Below, piece after piece: positions 8,384-16,458 of a stretch of 64,000 nt of DNA. A program made the translations under genes and the position numbers. Under the pieces are notes generated by a model that was not told the origin of the DNA, made no database searches, and saw only the letters and a list, made by a program, of their open reading frames with translations. The stretch is from an uncultured Anaerotignum sp. (GTDB lineage: Bacteria; Bacillota; Clostridia; Lachnospirales; Anaerotignaceae), in contig CAJTQX010000004.1 of assembly GCA_910578425.1 (NCBI GenBank), positions 32,491 through 96,490 of the forward strand. The letters run 5' to 3'. Position 1 is the first letter of the stretch; every line of letters begins with the position of its first letter.

Positions 8384-9673
8384 TTATTTTTTCGGTGTAA
8401 GAACTTTTGTGCCGCCCATATAAGGCCAGAGCACTTCGGGGATTTTTACGCTGCCGTCTGCCTGAAGGTTGTTTTCCAGGAAGGCAATCAGCATACGCGG
8501 GGGTGCGGCAACTGTGTTATTCAGCGTATGCGCGAAATATTTTTTGCCGTCCGGCGCGGTAACGCGGATACCAAGGCGGCGCGCCTGTGCATCGCTCAGG
8601 TTGGAGCAGCTGCCGACCTCGAAATATTTTTTCTGGCGCGGCGACCATGCTTCAACGTCTACGGATTTTACTTTCAGGTCCGCCAGGTCACCAGAGCAGC
8701 ATTCCAGCGTGCGTACAGGGATATCCATTGAGCGGAACAGGTCTACTGTGTTCTGCCAGAGGTTATCGAACCATTTCGGGCTTTCCTCCGGTTTGCAGAC
8801 AACAATCATTTCCTGCTTTTCAAACTGGTGGATACGGTATACACCGCGTTCCTCTATGCCATGAGCGCCTTTTTCCTTGCGGAAGCAGGGGGAATAGCTG
8901 GTCAGCGTCTGCGGCAGGTCTTCCTCTTTATTCATGGTGTCGATGAATTTACCAATCATGGAGTGTTCGCTCGTGCCGATGAGGTAGAGGTCTTCCCCTT
9001 CGATTTTGTACATCATAGCGTCCATTTCTGCGAAACTCATAACGCCTGTAACGACATTGCTGCGAATCATAAACGGCGGAATGCAGTATTTGAAGCCGCG
9101 GCCAATCATGAAATCACGCGCGTACGCCAGAACTGCGGAATGAAGCCTTGCGATATCGCCCATGAGGTAATAAAAGCCGTTGCCGGCAACTTTCCGTGCG
9201 CTTTCCAGGTCGATGCCGTCAAAGCTTTCCATGATGTCCGTATGGTAGGGGATTTCAAAATCAGGTACAACGGGCTCACCAAATTTTTCGACTTCGACGT
9301 TTTCGCTGTCGTCCTTACCGATGGGCACGGAGGGGTCGATGATATTGGGAATTGTCATCATAATGACTCTAATACGTTCCTCAACCTCTTTTTCGCGTAC
9401 GCTCAGGCTGTCCACGCGTTCCGCCTCTGCGGCAATCTGCGCTTTTACTTTTTCAGCTTCTTCTTTCTCGCCTTTTGCCATTAAGCCGCCAATCTGTTTG
9501 GAAAGCTTATTGCGTTCCGCGCGCAGGGCTTCTACTTCCTGCTTGATTGCGCGGTTTTCCTTGTCCAGCTCAAGAACTTCGTCCACCAGAGGCAGTTTAT
9601 TGTCCTGGAATTTTTTGCGGATATTTTCTTTTACGATTTCGGGATTTTCCCTTACAAATTTAATGTCGAGCAT
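8384..9673 (-). CDS. serS: Seryl-tRNA synthetase
   Basis: A 429-residue class II synthetase that charges tRNA-Ser (and tRNA-Sec). The N-terminal coiled-coil tRNA-binding arm covers residues about 27-105. The catalytic domain follows, with motif 2 around 264-286 (CFRKEKGAHG..GVYRIHQFEKQE) and motif 3 near the C-terminus (NNTVAAPPRMLIAFLEN). Length is typical. The start is the ATG at 9673, preceded by AAAGGAGG. A T-box leader sits upstream. Confidence 0.97.
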   Translation of the reverse strand: MLDIKFVRENPEIVKENIRKKFQDNKLPLVDEVLELDKENRAIKQEVEALRAERNKLSKQIGGLMAKGEKEEAEKVKAQIAAEAERVDSLSVREKEVEERIRVIMMTIPNIIDPSVPIGKDDSENVEVEKFGEPVVPDFEIPYHTDIMESFDGIDLESARKVAGNGFYYLMGDIARLHSAVLAYARDFMIGRGFKYCIPPFMIRSNVVTGVMSFAEMDAMMYKIEGEDLYLIGTSEHSMIGKFIDTMNKEEDLPQTLTSYSPCFRKEKGAHGIEERGVYRIHQFEKQEMIVVCKPEESPKWFDNLWQNTVDLFRSMDIPVRTLECCSGDLADLKVKSVDVEAWSPRQKKYFEVGSCSNLSDAQARRLGIRVTAPDGKKYFAHTLNNTVAAPPRMLIAFLENNLQADGSVKIPEVLWPYMGGTKVLTPKK

Positions 9674-9771
9674 GTTTGCAAATCCTCCTTTGTTTTTTCA
9701 AAATACAGACGGCGCGGGTGGAAAAACCACGGGAATTCTGTCCCCTTTCCCGTGTGAATCCTTTGAAATGG

Positions 9772-10021
9772 AAATAAAAAATCGTCCCTGCATAAAACAG
9801 GGACGAGAATATTTCCCGCGTTGCCACCCGGATTGAACGGCGGATTTCCGCCGAACCTCTTAAACAGCGATAAAGGGCTTACCCTTCCGGCTTTCACCGG
9901 CAGCTTGGAAAGTGGAACTTCCTGCCTTTTTCACCGGCTTTCACCGACCGCCGGTTCTCTGGGGAAAAGGGTGGGGATATAGCTTTCCTTCCGGCGGCAC
10001 TGCCGCCCGCGCCTCTTTGAC
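9772..10021 (-). promoter_or_regulatory. T-box riboswitch controlling serS
   Basis: Read on the minus strand it has the Stem I signature AGAGAACCGGCGG..GGTGAAAGCCGG, the T-box GGGTGGCAACGCGGG (plus coordinates 9815-9829), and a terminator pair TCGTCCCTG/CAGGGACGA with a T run (about 9774-9806). The segment GAAG-T-TCC-A places a serine UCC codon (9914-9916) at the expected specifier position. Uncharged tRNA-Ser should stabilise the antiterminator and allow serS transcription. Confidence 0.9.
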
Positions 10022-10027
10022 TCTATT

Positions 10028-10055
10028 ATTATAGCACATTCGGGAAAAATTACAA
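10028..10055 (-). promoter_or_regulatory. serS promoter
   Basis: On the minus strand TTGTAA (10050-10055) and TATAAT (10028-10033) are separated by 16 bases, just upstream of the T-box. Confidence 0.75.
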
Positions 10056-10123
10056 TAGGCATTTCACTTTTTCCGATACGACGCAGGTATTTTGAAGTAT
10101 TGAAAAAAAGACCAAAAAAAAGG

Positions 10124-10151
10124 TTGACAAATATATTTAAGCCGCTATAAT
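10124..10151 (+). promoter_or_regulatory. metNIQ promoter
   Basis: Perfect TTGACA (10124-10129) and TATAAT (10146-10151) boxes 16 bases apart. It is divergent from the serS promoter, about 70 bases away. Confidence 0.85.
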
Positions 10152-10156
10152 AGACC

Positions 10157-10457
10157 GTAACAGCAGAACAGAAAAAGGCAGTGAAAAGAAGAGTACATTC
10201 TGAAAGCTTTTACAGAGAACCCGATGAGGCTGAGAACGGGCGGGGCGGCAGGAGTGGAAGATGGTCTTGGAGCCGCGCACCGAGAAAGGATTCCCTTTTT
10301 AGGCTGCGACGGGAACGCCCGTGACAGCGTCAGAGTATCGGCAGGCTTGCCCGTACTTGCGAAGGCTGTAACTGTGAGGTTATGGTAAACTAAGGTGGTA
10401 ACACGAAGCATTGCTCTCGTCCTTGGAACTATTGTTCAGGGATGAGGGCTTTTTTCA
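10157..10457 (+). promoter_or_regulatory. T-box riboswitch controlling metNIQ
   Basis: Stem I has AGAGAACCCGATG..GCTGAGAACGGG. GAAG followed by ATG (10261-10263) sits where the serS leader has its UCC, so the specifier is likely methionine. The T-box AAGGTGGTAACACGAAG lies at 10392-10408. The terminator GCTCTCGTCC/GGATGAGGGC (10 pairs including G-U) with a T run ends at about 10456. This fits methionine-responsive control of a methionine importer. Confidence 0.88.
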
Positions 10458-10594
10458 TGAAATACAAATCAAAAGATTCAGGCTGCCTGTTAAGCGAATT
10501 TTGAAAAAATGGTTTGTATAGCGGAACTTGCTCTAAATGATTTGCTTTGTAAATGTTTTAACGTTAACCCAATAATTTTTGTAAATCCCGGGTA

Positions 10595-10730
10595 AAACGC
10601 AGCTTTGCAAAAATAAAGTTTGGGGTCAGGCCCTTTTGAATAGGTACCGGAAAGAAGTCCGGACACCGCAGGTGGCTTTGCCGCAGGCAAAGTACTGACA
10701 GGATTGTGGGAGTTTGGTGGCAAGGCCCCC
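10595..10730 (+). repeat. Modular palindromic repeat, extended form (copy 1)
   Basis: It contains the family core AATAAAGTTTGGGGTCAGG with CCCTTTT, then the ACCGGAAAGAAGTCCGGA hairpin, the CTTTGCCTGCGGCAAAG hairpin and AGTACTGACAGG. The reverse complement matches 27222-27314 and 55690-55790 at roughly 85% by eye. It lies inside the transcribed metN leader, downstream of the T-box terminator, so it cannot be an efficient terminator in this direction. Confidence 0.75.
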
Positions 10731-10767
10731 CAAAGAAAAGCCACAGAAAAAGAAAGGTGATAGCAAA

Positions 10768-11787
10768 ATGGAAGAAAAACAAGCCATGATCCGGCTGCGG
10801 GGTATTTGCAAGAGTTTCCCGCAAAAGAAAGACACCATTGAGGTGCTGCATAACATCGACCTGGATATCTATAAGGGTGAAATATTTGGTATCATTGGTC
10901 TGAGCGGCGCAGGAAAAAGTACGCTTGTGCGCTGCATTAACCTGCTGGAACGCCCTACCGTTGGCCAGGTTTTTTTGGACGGGGTGGAACTGACCTCCCT
11001 TGGTGAAAAGGAACTGCGCGCGCAGCGTCATTCTATGGGTATGATATTCCAGCAGTTTCATCTGCTGATGCAGAAAACTGCACTGGAAAACGTTATGTTT
11101 CCAATGAAAATTTCCGGTGTGCCAAAGGCAAAGGCGCAGGAACGTGCAAAGGAGCTTTTGGAACTGGTTGGGCTTTCGGAGAGAATGCTCTCTTATCCGG
11201 CACAGCTTTCCGGCGGACAGAAACAGAGGGTCGCAATTGCCCGCGCATTGGCAACAGAGCCGAAGGTGCTGCTTTGCGATGAGGCGACTTCCGCACTTGA
11301 CCCGAATACGACGGCTGGCGTACTTTCTCTGCTGAAGGATATCAATGAACGGCTGGGTATTACGATTGTTGTGATTACGCACGAAATGAGTGTCATACAG
11401 AAGATTTGCAGCCGCGTTGCCATTTTGGACGGCGGCGATATTGCGGAAATCGGGAGTGTGGAAGAAATTTTCCGCTCGCCGAAAACACAAATCGGACGGG
11501 AGCTTGTATTCCATGATGGTGAGAAAAAAGAGGCGTATGTCGGACACGTGCCGTATTGTTACCGGACGGTTTTCAAGGGCGATTCCGCAAACGAGCCGAT
11601 TTTGGGCAATATGATGATAGAATACGGCGCGCCGGTCAATATCCTTTCCGGCAACACGCGAAATATCAAGGGCGGCGTATTTGGGCAGATGATTTTGCAG
11701 TTTCCGGAGGACGCGGAGATACGCGGAAAAATGATACAATATCTGCGGGACAGGAAGGTCGAGGTTGAGGAGGTAGAGTATGTTTGA
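10768..11787 (+). CDS. metN: MetN, methionine ABC importer ATPase
   Basis: A 339-residue ATPase of the D/L-methionine importer. Walker A GLSGAGKST, signature LSGGQKQR and Walker B VLLCDEATSALD are intact. The C-terminal about 90 residues form the NIL (methionine-sensing) domain that inhibits transport when intracellular methionine is high. ATG 10768 with AGGTGA upstream is chosen over an earlier in-frame start inside the repeat. It overlaps metI by 8 bases. Confidence 0.96.
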   Translation: MEEKQAMIRLRGICKSFPQKKDTIEVLHNIDLDIYKGEIFGIIGLSGAGKSTLVRCINLLERPTVGQVFLDGVELTSLGEKELRAQRHSMGMIFQQFHLLMQKTALENVMFPMKISGVPKAKAQERAKELLELVGLSERMLSYPAQLSGGQKQRVAIARALATEPKVLLCDEATSALDPNTTAGVLSLLKDINERLGITIVVITHEMSVIQKICSRVAILDGGDIAEIGSVEEIFRSPKTQIGRELVFHDGEKKEAYVGHVPYCYRTVFKGDSANEPILGNMMIEYGAPVNILSGNTRNIKGGVFGQMILQFPEDAEIRGKMIQYLRDRKVEVEEVEYV

Positions 11788-12439
11788 GCAAGGTATGCTG
11801 CTGCTGGTCGGCGAGGCGTTTTTGGAAACGCTGTTTATGACGCTGGTTTCAACGTTTTTCGCTTATGTGATCGGTCTGCCGCTGGGAATGTTATTGGTTG
11901 TTTCGGATAAGGACGGGATTTACCCGATTGTTTCGCTGAATAAGATTTTCGGCGTTATCATTAACTTTATCCGCTCGGTACCGTTTTTGATACTGCTGGT
12001 TGCAATCATGCCGATTACGAAAATTGTGGTCGGTACGGTTATCGGGCCGAAAGCCGCAAGCCTTGCCCTGCTGGTGGCGGCAGGTCCGTTTGTGGCGCGG
12101 CTGGTGGAATCCTCTTTGAAAGAGGTGGATAAGGGCGTTGTGGAGGCAGCACAGTCGATGGGCGCGTCGCCGTTCCAGATTATGACAAAGGTGCTCTTGC
12201 CGGAGGCTATGCCTTCGCTCCTGCTGGGCTTCGCTATCGCGGTTACAACGATACTTGGATATTCCGCAATGGCAGGTATCTGCGGCGCGGGCGGGCTTGG
12301 CGCGATTGCTATCAATTATGGCTATTACCGCGGGGATAAAGAAATTATGTATGTGATGGTAGTCCTGCTGGTGCTTATCGTGCAGGTATTCCAGGAGGTT
12401 GGAACAAGAATTTCCAGACATAGTGATAAGAGGCTGTAA
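11780..12439 (+). CDS. metI: MetI, methionine ABC importer permease
   Basis: A 219-residue inner-membrane permease with five or six hydrophobic spans. The EAA loop that docks with MetN is visible as EAAQSMGASPFQIMTKVLLPEA. The start overlaps the end of metN, consistent with translational coupling. It pairs with MetN and the lipoprotein MetQ encoded downstream. Confidence 0.95.
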   Translation: MFEQGMLLLVGEAFLETLFMTLVSTFFAYVIGLPLGMLLVVSDKDGIYPIVSLNKIFGVIINFIRSVPFLILLVAIMPITKIVVGTVIGPKAASLALLVAAGPFVARLVESSLKEVDKGVVEAAQSMGASPFQIMTKVLLPEAMPSLLLGFAIAVTTILGYSAMAGICGAGGLGAIAINYGYYRGDKEIMYVMVVLLVLIVQVFQEVGTRISRHSDKRL

Positions 12440-12494
12440 AAACTGCAAAGGTTTTTATACATAAAGTAACGTATTTTTAAGGAGGATAAGAAAA

Positions 12495-13349
12495 ATGAAA
12501 AAGTTTTTGGCATTAGCAGTAACAGGTGTTTTGGCGTTCGGCCTTGTTGGGTGCGGCGGCGGCTCTGAGGCCCCTGCGGACAATAACAGTGCGGAAAACA
12601 CAGACGGCGCAGAAAGCGGCGAAGTAACATTGAAAATTGGCGCGTCTCCGACACCTCATGCGGAGATTCTTGCGGCGGCAAAAGATGCGCTGGCGGCAGA
12701 AGGCATTGCGCTGGATATTATTGAATTTAACGATTATGTACAGCCTAACCTTGCGCTGGAATCCGGCGATCTGGATGCGAATTTCTTCCAGCATCAGCCT
12801 TACCTTGACCTGTTCAATCAGGAACACGATACAGACCTTGTTTCCATCGCATCTGTACATTTTGAACCGATGTCTATTTATGCAGGTTCTGTGAAAGACC
12901 TTGCAGATATTCCCGAAGGTACAAAGGTTGGCATTCCTAACGATGGCACAAACGGCGGACGCGCGCTGCTTCTGCTGGAAGCAAACGGCCTGATTAAGGT
13001 TGACCCTGAGGCTGGCTTTGCTGCAACAAAACTGAACATCATTGAAAATCCCAAAAACCTGGAAATCATTGATATGGAGGCGGCACAGCTTCCCCTGTCT
13101 CTGAGTGACCTCGGATTTGCGGTAATCAACACAAACTACGCGCTCCAGAACAATTTGAAGCCCTCTGACGCGCTTGCGGCGGAAACAGCAGATTCCCTTG
13201 CAGGTGAAACTTATGCAAACGTAGTAGCGGTGAGAGCTGGCGATGAAAGCCGCCCTGAACTGGTGAAGCTGGCGGAAGTGCTGGAAGGCGCGGACGTTGC
13301 GGCTTATGTAAATGATACTTATAATGGTGAGATTATCCCGATGCACTAA
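12495..13349 (+). CDS. metQ: MetQ, methionine-binding lipoprotein
   Basis: A 284-residue extracellular binding protein. The lipoprotein signal peptide ends in the lipobox LVGC (about residue 20), followed by a flexible Gly/Ser/Asn-rich linker. The NlpA fold begins at about residue 45 (VTLKIGASPTPHAEIL); the motif DANFFQHQPYLD is typical. It has a strong AAGGAGG ribosome-binding site and is the last gene of the T-box-controlled operon. Confidence 0.96.
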   Translation: MKKFLALAVTGVLAFGLVGCGGGSEAPADNNSAENTDGAESGEVTLKIGASPTPHAEILAAAKDALAAEGIALDIIEFNDYVQPNLALESGDLDANFFQHQPYLDLFNQEHDTDLVSIASVHFEPMSIYAGSVKDLADIPEGTKVGIPNDGTNGGRALLLLEANGLIKVDPEAGFAATKLNIIENPKNLEIIDMEAAQLPLSLSDLGFAVINTNYALQNNLKPSDALAAETADSLAGETYANVVAVRAGDESRPELVKLAEVLEGADVAAYVNDTYNGEIIPMH

Positions 13350-13377
13350 GAGGAATACGCGCTGACGATTCCCCTTC

Positions 13378-13423
13378 AAAAGCCTGTGAAATGTCTGATT
13401 ACAGATGTTTCACAGGCTTTTTT
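13378..13423 (+). terminator. Terminator of metNIQ
   Basis: AAAGCCTGTGAAA pairs with TTTCACAGGCTTT and is followed by a T run at 13418-13423. Confidence 0.88.
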
Positions 13424-13794
13424 GTACTGTTTTCTGGTTTTTTCTGCTGAAACGGGAAGGAAAGAAAATATTCATTTCTAATCATTTTTTAATGTTTTTC
13501 TAAAGATACTCTTATCTGATTCGGTTATTCTATTGGAGTACAAGAAAACCCCTTTTCCTGTACCACAATATGCCCCGAGTGTGCGCACACTCACTGGCGC
13601 AATGTCTCCCCTGACATTGCGCCTTTCCCTTTTTCCCTCTTTTTTCAAATTTTCCATAAATTCTGACAATTTGCCGATAATTTTCGATTTTTTTCCTTGC
13701 TCAGTATGCATGTTTAGGGTATCATAAAAATGGATTTATGAAATCATCGGCTATAGCTTTGAGAGAACTTTACGTTACAGAAGGGGAGAGATTT
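13424..13794. other. Spacer with two perfect palindromes
   Basis: No gene is seen. GAGTGTGCGCACACTC (13577-13592) is a 16-base perfect palindrome. Four bases later GGCGCAATGTC (13596-13606) pairs with GACATTGCGCC (13613-13623), followed by a pyrimidine-rich TTTCCCTTTTT tract. The pair may be the end of a short transcript or the leader of the next gene. AAGGGGAG before 13795 is the ribosome-binding site of that gene. Confidence 0.45.
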
Positions 13795-14406
13795 ATGAAG
13801 AAAAAAGCAGTTGTATTTTGTTTATTGGGCGCAATGGCACTCGGCACCTGCACCGTTTCCGCGGCGAACGGCACAAAAAACATTTCTGCGACATTCCGCA
13901 ATATCAAAATCGTTGTGGACGGGAAAGAGGTTTCCACCAGCGCGGAGCCGTTCATTTATAATGGCACGACATATCTGCCGATACGCGCGGTAGGCGAAGC
14001 TGTTGGCAAAGAAGTAAGCTGGGATGCGGGGACAAATACCGTTTATCTCGGGGAAGTTCCTGCCAGCGCACAGCAGGCGCAAGCAGGCGCACAACAGCAG
14101 CCTGAAACAATGCCCACGGTGACAGGCGACCTGCCGGTTATGGCACAATACGGGGAATTTTATGTAAGTATTTCTATGGAGGAGCTTTCTGAGCTTCTTC
14201 CAACAATCCGTTCTGGTGATGAAAGTGCTTTTTTGCTTGCAGATCTTTATTTAATGTTTATGGAAAACACTTTATCTGATAACAAACCACAGATTTCAAA
14301 GGCTGCTTATGTGGAGGCACAGACCGCTTTTGCGGGCATTACAAATGCTCCCGAATACGCCGAGGCGAAGGAGTACTTTGAAGAGATTGCTCAATCTATG
14401 TTTTGA
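13795..14406 (+). CDS. Secreted stalk-domain protein (copper amine oxidase N-terminal type)
   Basis: A 203-residue exported protein. The signal peptide (residues 1-24, cleaved near VSAA) is followed by a copper-amine-oxidase-like N-terminal stalk domain (about 30-85; motif IYNGTTYLPIRAVGEAVGKEVSWD), common on clostridial surface proteins. Then comes a Gln/Ala-rich linker (QQAQAGAQQQP) and an acidic helical C-terminus of no recognised family. No catalytic oxidase domain is present, so an enzymatic copper role should not be inferred. Likely a cell-envelope protein. Confidence 0.8.
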   Translation: MKKKAVVFCLLGAMALGTCTVSAANGTKNISATFRNIKIVVDGKEVSTSAEPFIYNGTTYLPIRAVGEAVGKEVSWDAGTNTVYLGEVPASAQQAQAGAQQQPETMPTVTGDLPVMAQYGEFYVSISMEELSELLPTIRSGDESAFLLADLYLMFMENTLSDNKPQISKAAYVEAQTAFAGITNAPEYAEAKEYFEEIAQSMF

Positions 14407-14425
14407 TTTTGTGCTGATGATTGGA

Positions 14426-14478
14426 AACGCCCCTGCCTTGCTGACGCATGGCAGGGGCGTTGGTTTTTGGCTTTTTTT
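14426..14478 (+). terminator. Terminator after the stalk-domain gene
   Basis: ACGCCCCTGCC (14427-14437) pairs perfectly with GGCAGGGGCGT (14450-14460) and is followed by T-rich sequence. It may also serve the convergent HAD gene. Confidence 0.85.
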
Positions 14479-14500
14479 GAAGTGCATTCACAAACAGTAT

Positions 14501-15307
14501 TTATGACCATATGAATTTTTCAATCACTTCTGCAACAGCGTTTTCCTCACAGCTTCGCTCCGTCACATAATCCGCGATGGCTTTTACGTCCTTCTCTGCG
14601 TTCTGTACGGCCACGCCCAGCCCCGCGCGCAGTATCATCGAGCGGTCATTATCGCTGTCGCCAATGGCAATGACTTCCGAAAGAGGAACGCCTGCCTTTT
14701 CCGCCGTATCCGCCAGCGCGTTTCCCTTATTTACGCCATGCCGCACGAATTCCAGATAAATTTCGCTGGAAAAGAAGGTATCCAGTCTGCCGTTTAGAAA
14801 TGGCTGAACCTGTTCCCTTAGCTGTGCCAGCTTTTCTCTCGGTCCGCTGGCAAGGCATTTTGTGAATTCTCCATCATAATCCAGAGGATTTTCAAGAATG
14901 CCCATTTCTGTCCGCATGACTTTGCAGTATTTCTGCACTTGTTTCGTCGGGCGTTCTGTCATAAAACGTCTGTCATCGTAATAATACAACTCCAGCCCCA
15001 TTTCCCGCGCGATGCGCGCCGGCTCTGCGAACCATTCCGGCGGAAAGCTGCGGCGTATTGCCACCTGCATCGTCTGCAAGTCGTACACTGTCGCGCCATT
15101 CTGACATATGGCATAGCCCTTTCTGCCAAGCAGTTTTAGCTCCTCTAAGTAACGCTCTACACCGAAAACGCCGCGCCCTGTGCAAAGTACAAACTCCACA
15201 CCCTTGTCCACAGCTTTGCGTATGGCAGTCGAGTTTTCCACAGAAATCTCTGTTCCGTTGCGCAGAAGCGTGCCGTCCATGTCTGAAAATACCATTTTAT
15301 AGCCCAT
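14501..15307 (-). CDS. Cof-type HAD-IIB phosphatase
   Basis: A 268-residue cytoplasmic HAD hydrolase. Motif I DMDGT with the nucleophile Asp is at residues 9-13. Motif IV GDSDND lies near residue 220. Between them is the large alpha/beta C2 cap typical of Cof/YidA proteins acting on sugar phosphates or FMN-type substrates. The substrate cannot be read from sequence. The gene's promoter region coincides with the DnaA-box cluster, and one possible -35 (TTATCC) overlaps a box, so DnaA could influence its expression. Confidence 0.88.
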   Translation of the reverse strand: MGYKMVFSDMDGTLLRNGTEISVENSTAIRKAVDKGVEFVLCTGRGVFGVERYLEELKLLGRKGYAICQNGATVYDLQTMQVAIRRSFPPEWFAEPARIAREMGLELYYYDDRRFMTERPTKQVQKYCKVMRTEMGILENPLDYDGEFTKCLASGPREKLAQLREQVQPFLNGRLDTFFSSEIYLEFVRHGVNKGNALADTAEKAGVPLSEVIAIGDSDNDRSMILRAGLGVAVQNAEKDVKAIADYVTERSCEENAVAEVIEKFIWS

Positions 15308-15345
15308 TTTCCTCTCCTTTATCGCTTTATAATATGTGTGTAAAC

Positions 15346-15432
15346 TGTGGATAACCCTGTTGATACTGTTGATAAGTTTCTGGACAACTTATTTTATCCA
15401 CAGTTTGTGGATAATTTATCCACTTATCCACA
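15346..15432. promoter_or_regulatory. DnaA-box cluster
   Basis: Four perfect 9-mers of the strict DnaA box TTATCCACA lie at 15346-15354 (minus), 15394-15402 (plus), 15406-15414 (minus) and 15424-15432 (plus). Near matches are TTATCCACT at 15416-15424 and TTATCAACA (minus) at 15367-15375. The 87-bp AT-rich run is intergenic. The density is that of a replication origin or a DnaA-titration or regulatory site. It is 3 kb from the parS pair. Confidence 0.85.
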
Positions 15433-15448
15433 GATTAAAACGGAAATT

Positions 15449-16456
15449 TTATTCTTCTTCTTCGGGTTCCTGTTTCGGAGCCTCTAAAAATACTGCTTCA
15501 ACAAACGGCGTTTCTATATCCTCTGTTGTTTGATTTACTGTCTGCATTGTTTCCTCAAGCGGGGCAGATTCTGCTGTTTCCATACTTGCTGCACGCGCCC
15601 TGCGTCTTGGCGGAGTTTTGTCAAGCAGTTCCTCGCTTTCAGTTGTTTCGGTTTGCTCCATACTTTCTGTGACCTGCTCTACAAGCTGGTTCGCTTGCTC
15701 GCGTTTTTTCAATATTGCTTCGGCGGCCGCGATTTTACCCGCAAGCGTTTCTTCCTTTAGAATCAGCGCGCGTTCTTCCTCTGTCACGTCGCCGATAGAA
15801 ACCTTGTGCTCTTTCGGTGCAGCGTTCTGCATTGCCTGCTGCTCCTGCTGCGCGGCCGCGATTTTTTCACGCATGATATCATCCTTATCACGCCGTTTGA
15901 ATGTGCGTTTCATCCGTACTTTGACTACTTTTTCGTGCTCCGGCTGGTAGGCGTTCTGTTTTGCCATTTCAACAGCTTTGATTTCTTCGTCCGACAGCAT
16001 GTATGTGCTGACGCCCAATTCGATGGGCTTCGCGTAGGTGAAAGAACCTGTGCGGCTGTGAATGCCGTTCAGCACGACACCGTTGTCGCTTCCGTCCAGC
16101 AGGGCAAGGGCGAAGCAGAGATTGCCGCCCATCTCATCGAAGGGGTTGTATCGAATCAACCCGACCTTTTGTATATTGGATTTCATAGTTTTGTCCATGT
16201 CTGTTACCATATCCAGCAGTTTCGCGTATTTTTCCGCAATCCCTTTGGAAACACTGTAGTAGCTTTCCAGCTTGGATTCCAGACTGTATGATGGCTTGCG
16301 GTTCGTGCCCATGAAAAAATCATATCGCTTTTTCTGTTTGTTCAGCTTCACAAACAGAACGATACATAATATAAAAAGCAGCAAAACTGCCGCCGTCAGC
16401 CCAAAAAACAGCAGCGTCAGTTCTTCCTGCGTCAGTGTAATCGCCATAGTGTCCAA
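15449..16456 (-). CDS. DUF4446-family membrane-anchored protein
   Basis: A 335-residue protein with one N-terminal membrane span (about residues 14-37, LLFFGLTAAVLLLFILCIVLFV) and a conserved DUF4446 domain (about 60-150, with IQKVGLIRYNPFDEMGGNLCFALALLD). The family is commonly encoded beside parB in Clostridia and its function is unknown. After about residue 165 comes a long charged, coiled and disordered extension rich in Glu/Ala/Gln. The TTG at 16456 is preferred because GGAG, overlapping the parB stop, is 8 bases upstream; ATG 16447 is the alternative. Confidence 0.8.
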   Translation of the reverse strand: MDTMAITLTQEELTLLFFGLTAAVLLLFILCIVLFVKLNKQKKRYDFFMGTNRKPSYSLESKLESYYSVSKGIAEKYAKLLDMVTDMDKTMKSNIQKVGLIRYNPFDEMGGNLCFALALLDGSDNGVVLNGIHSRTGSFTYAKPIELGVSTYMLSDEEIKAVEMAKQNAYQPEHEKVVKVRMKRTFKRRDKDDIMREKIAAAQQEQQAMQNAAPKEHKVSIGDVTEEERALILKEETLAGKIAAAEAILKKREQANQLVEQVTESMEQTETTESEELLDKTPPRRRARAASMETAESAPLEETMQTVNQTTEDIETPFVEAVFLEAPKQEPEEEE

Positions 16457-16458
16457 TT

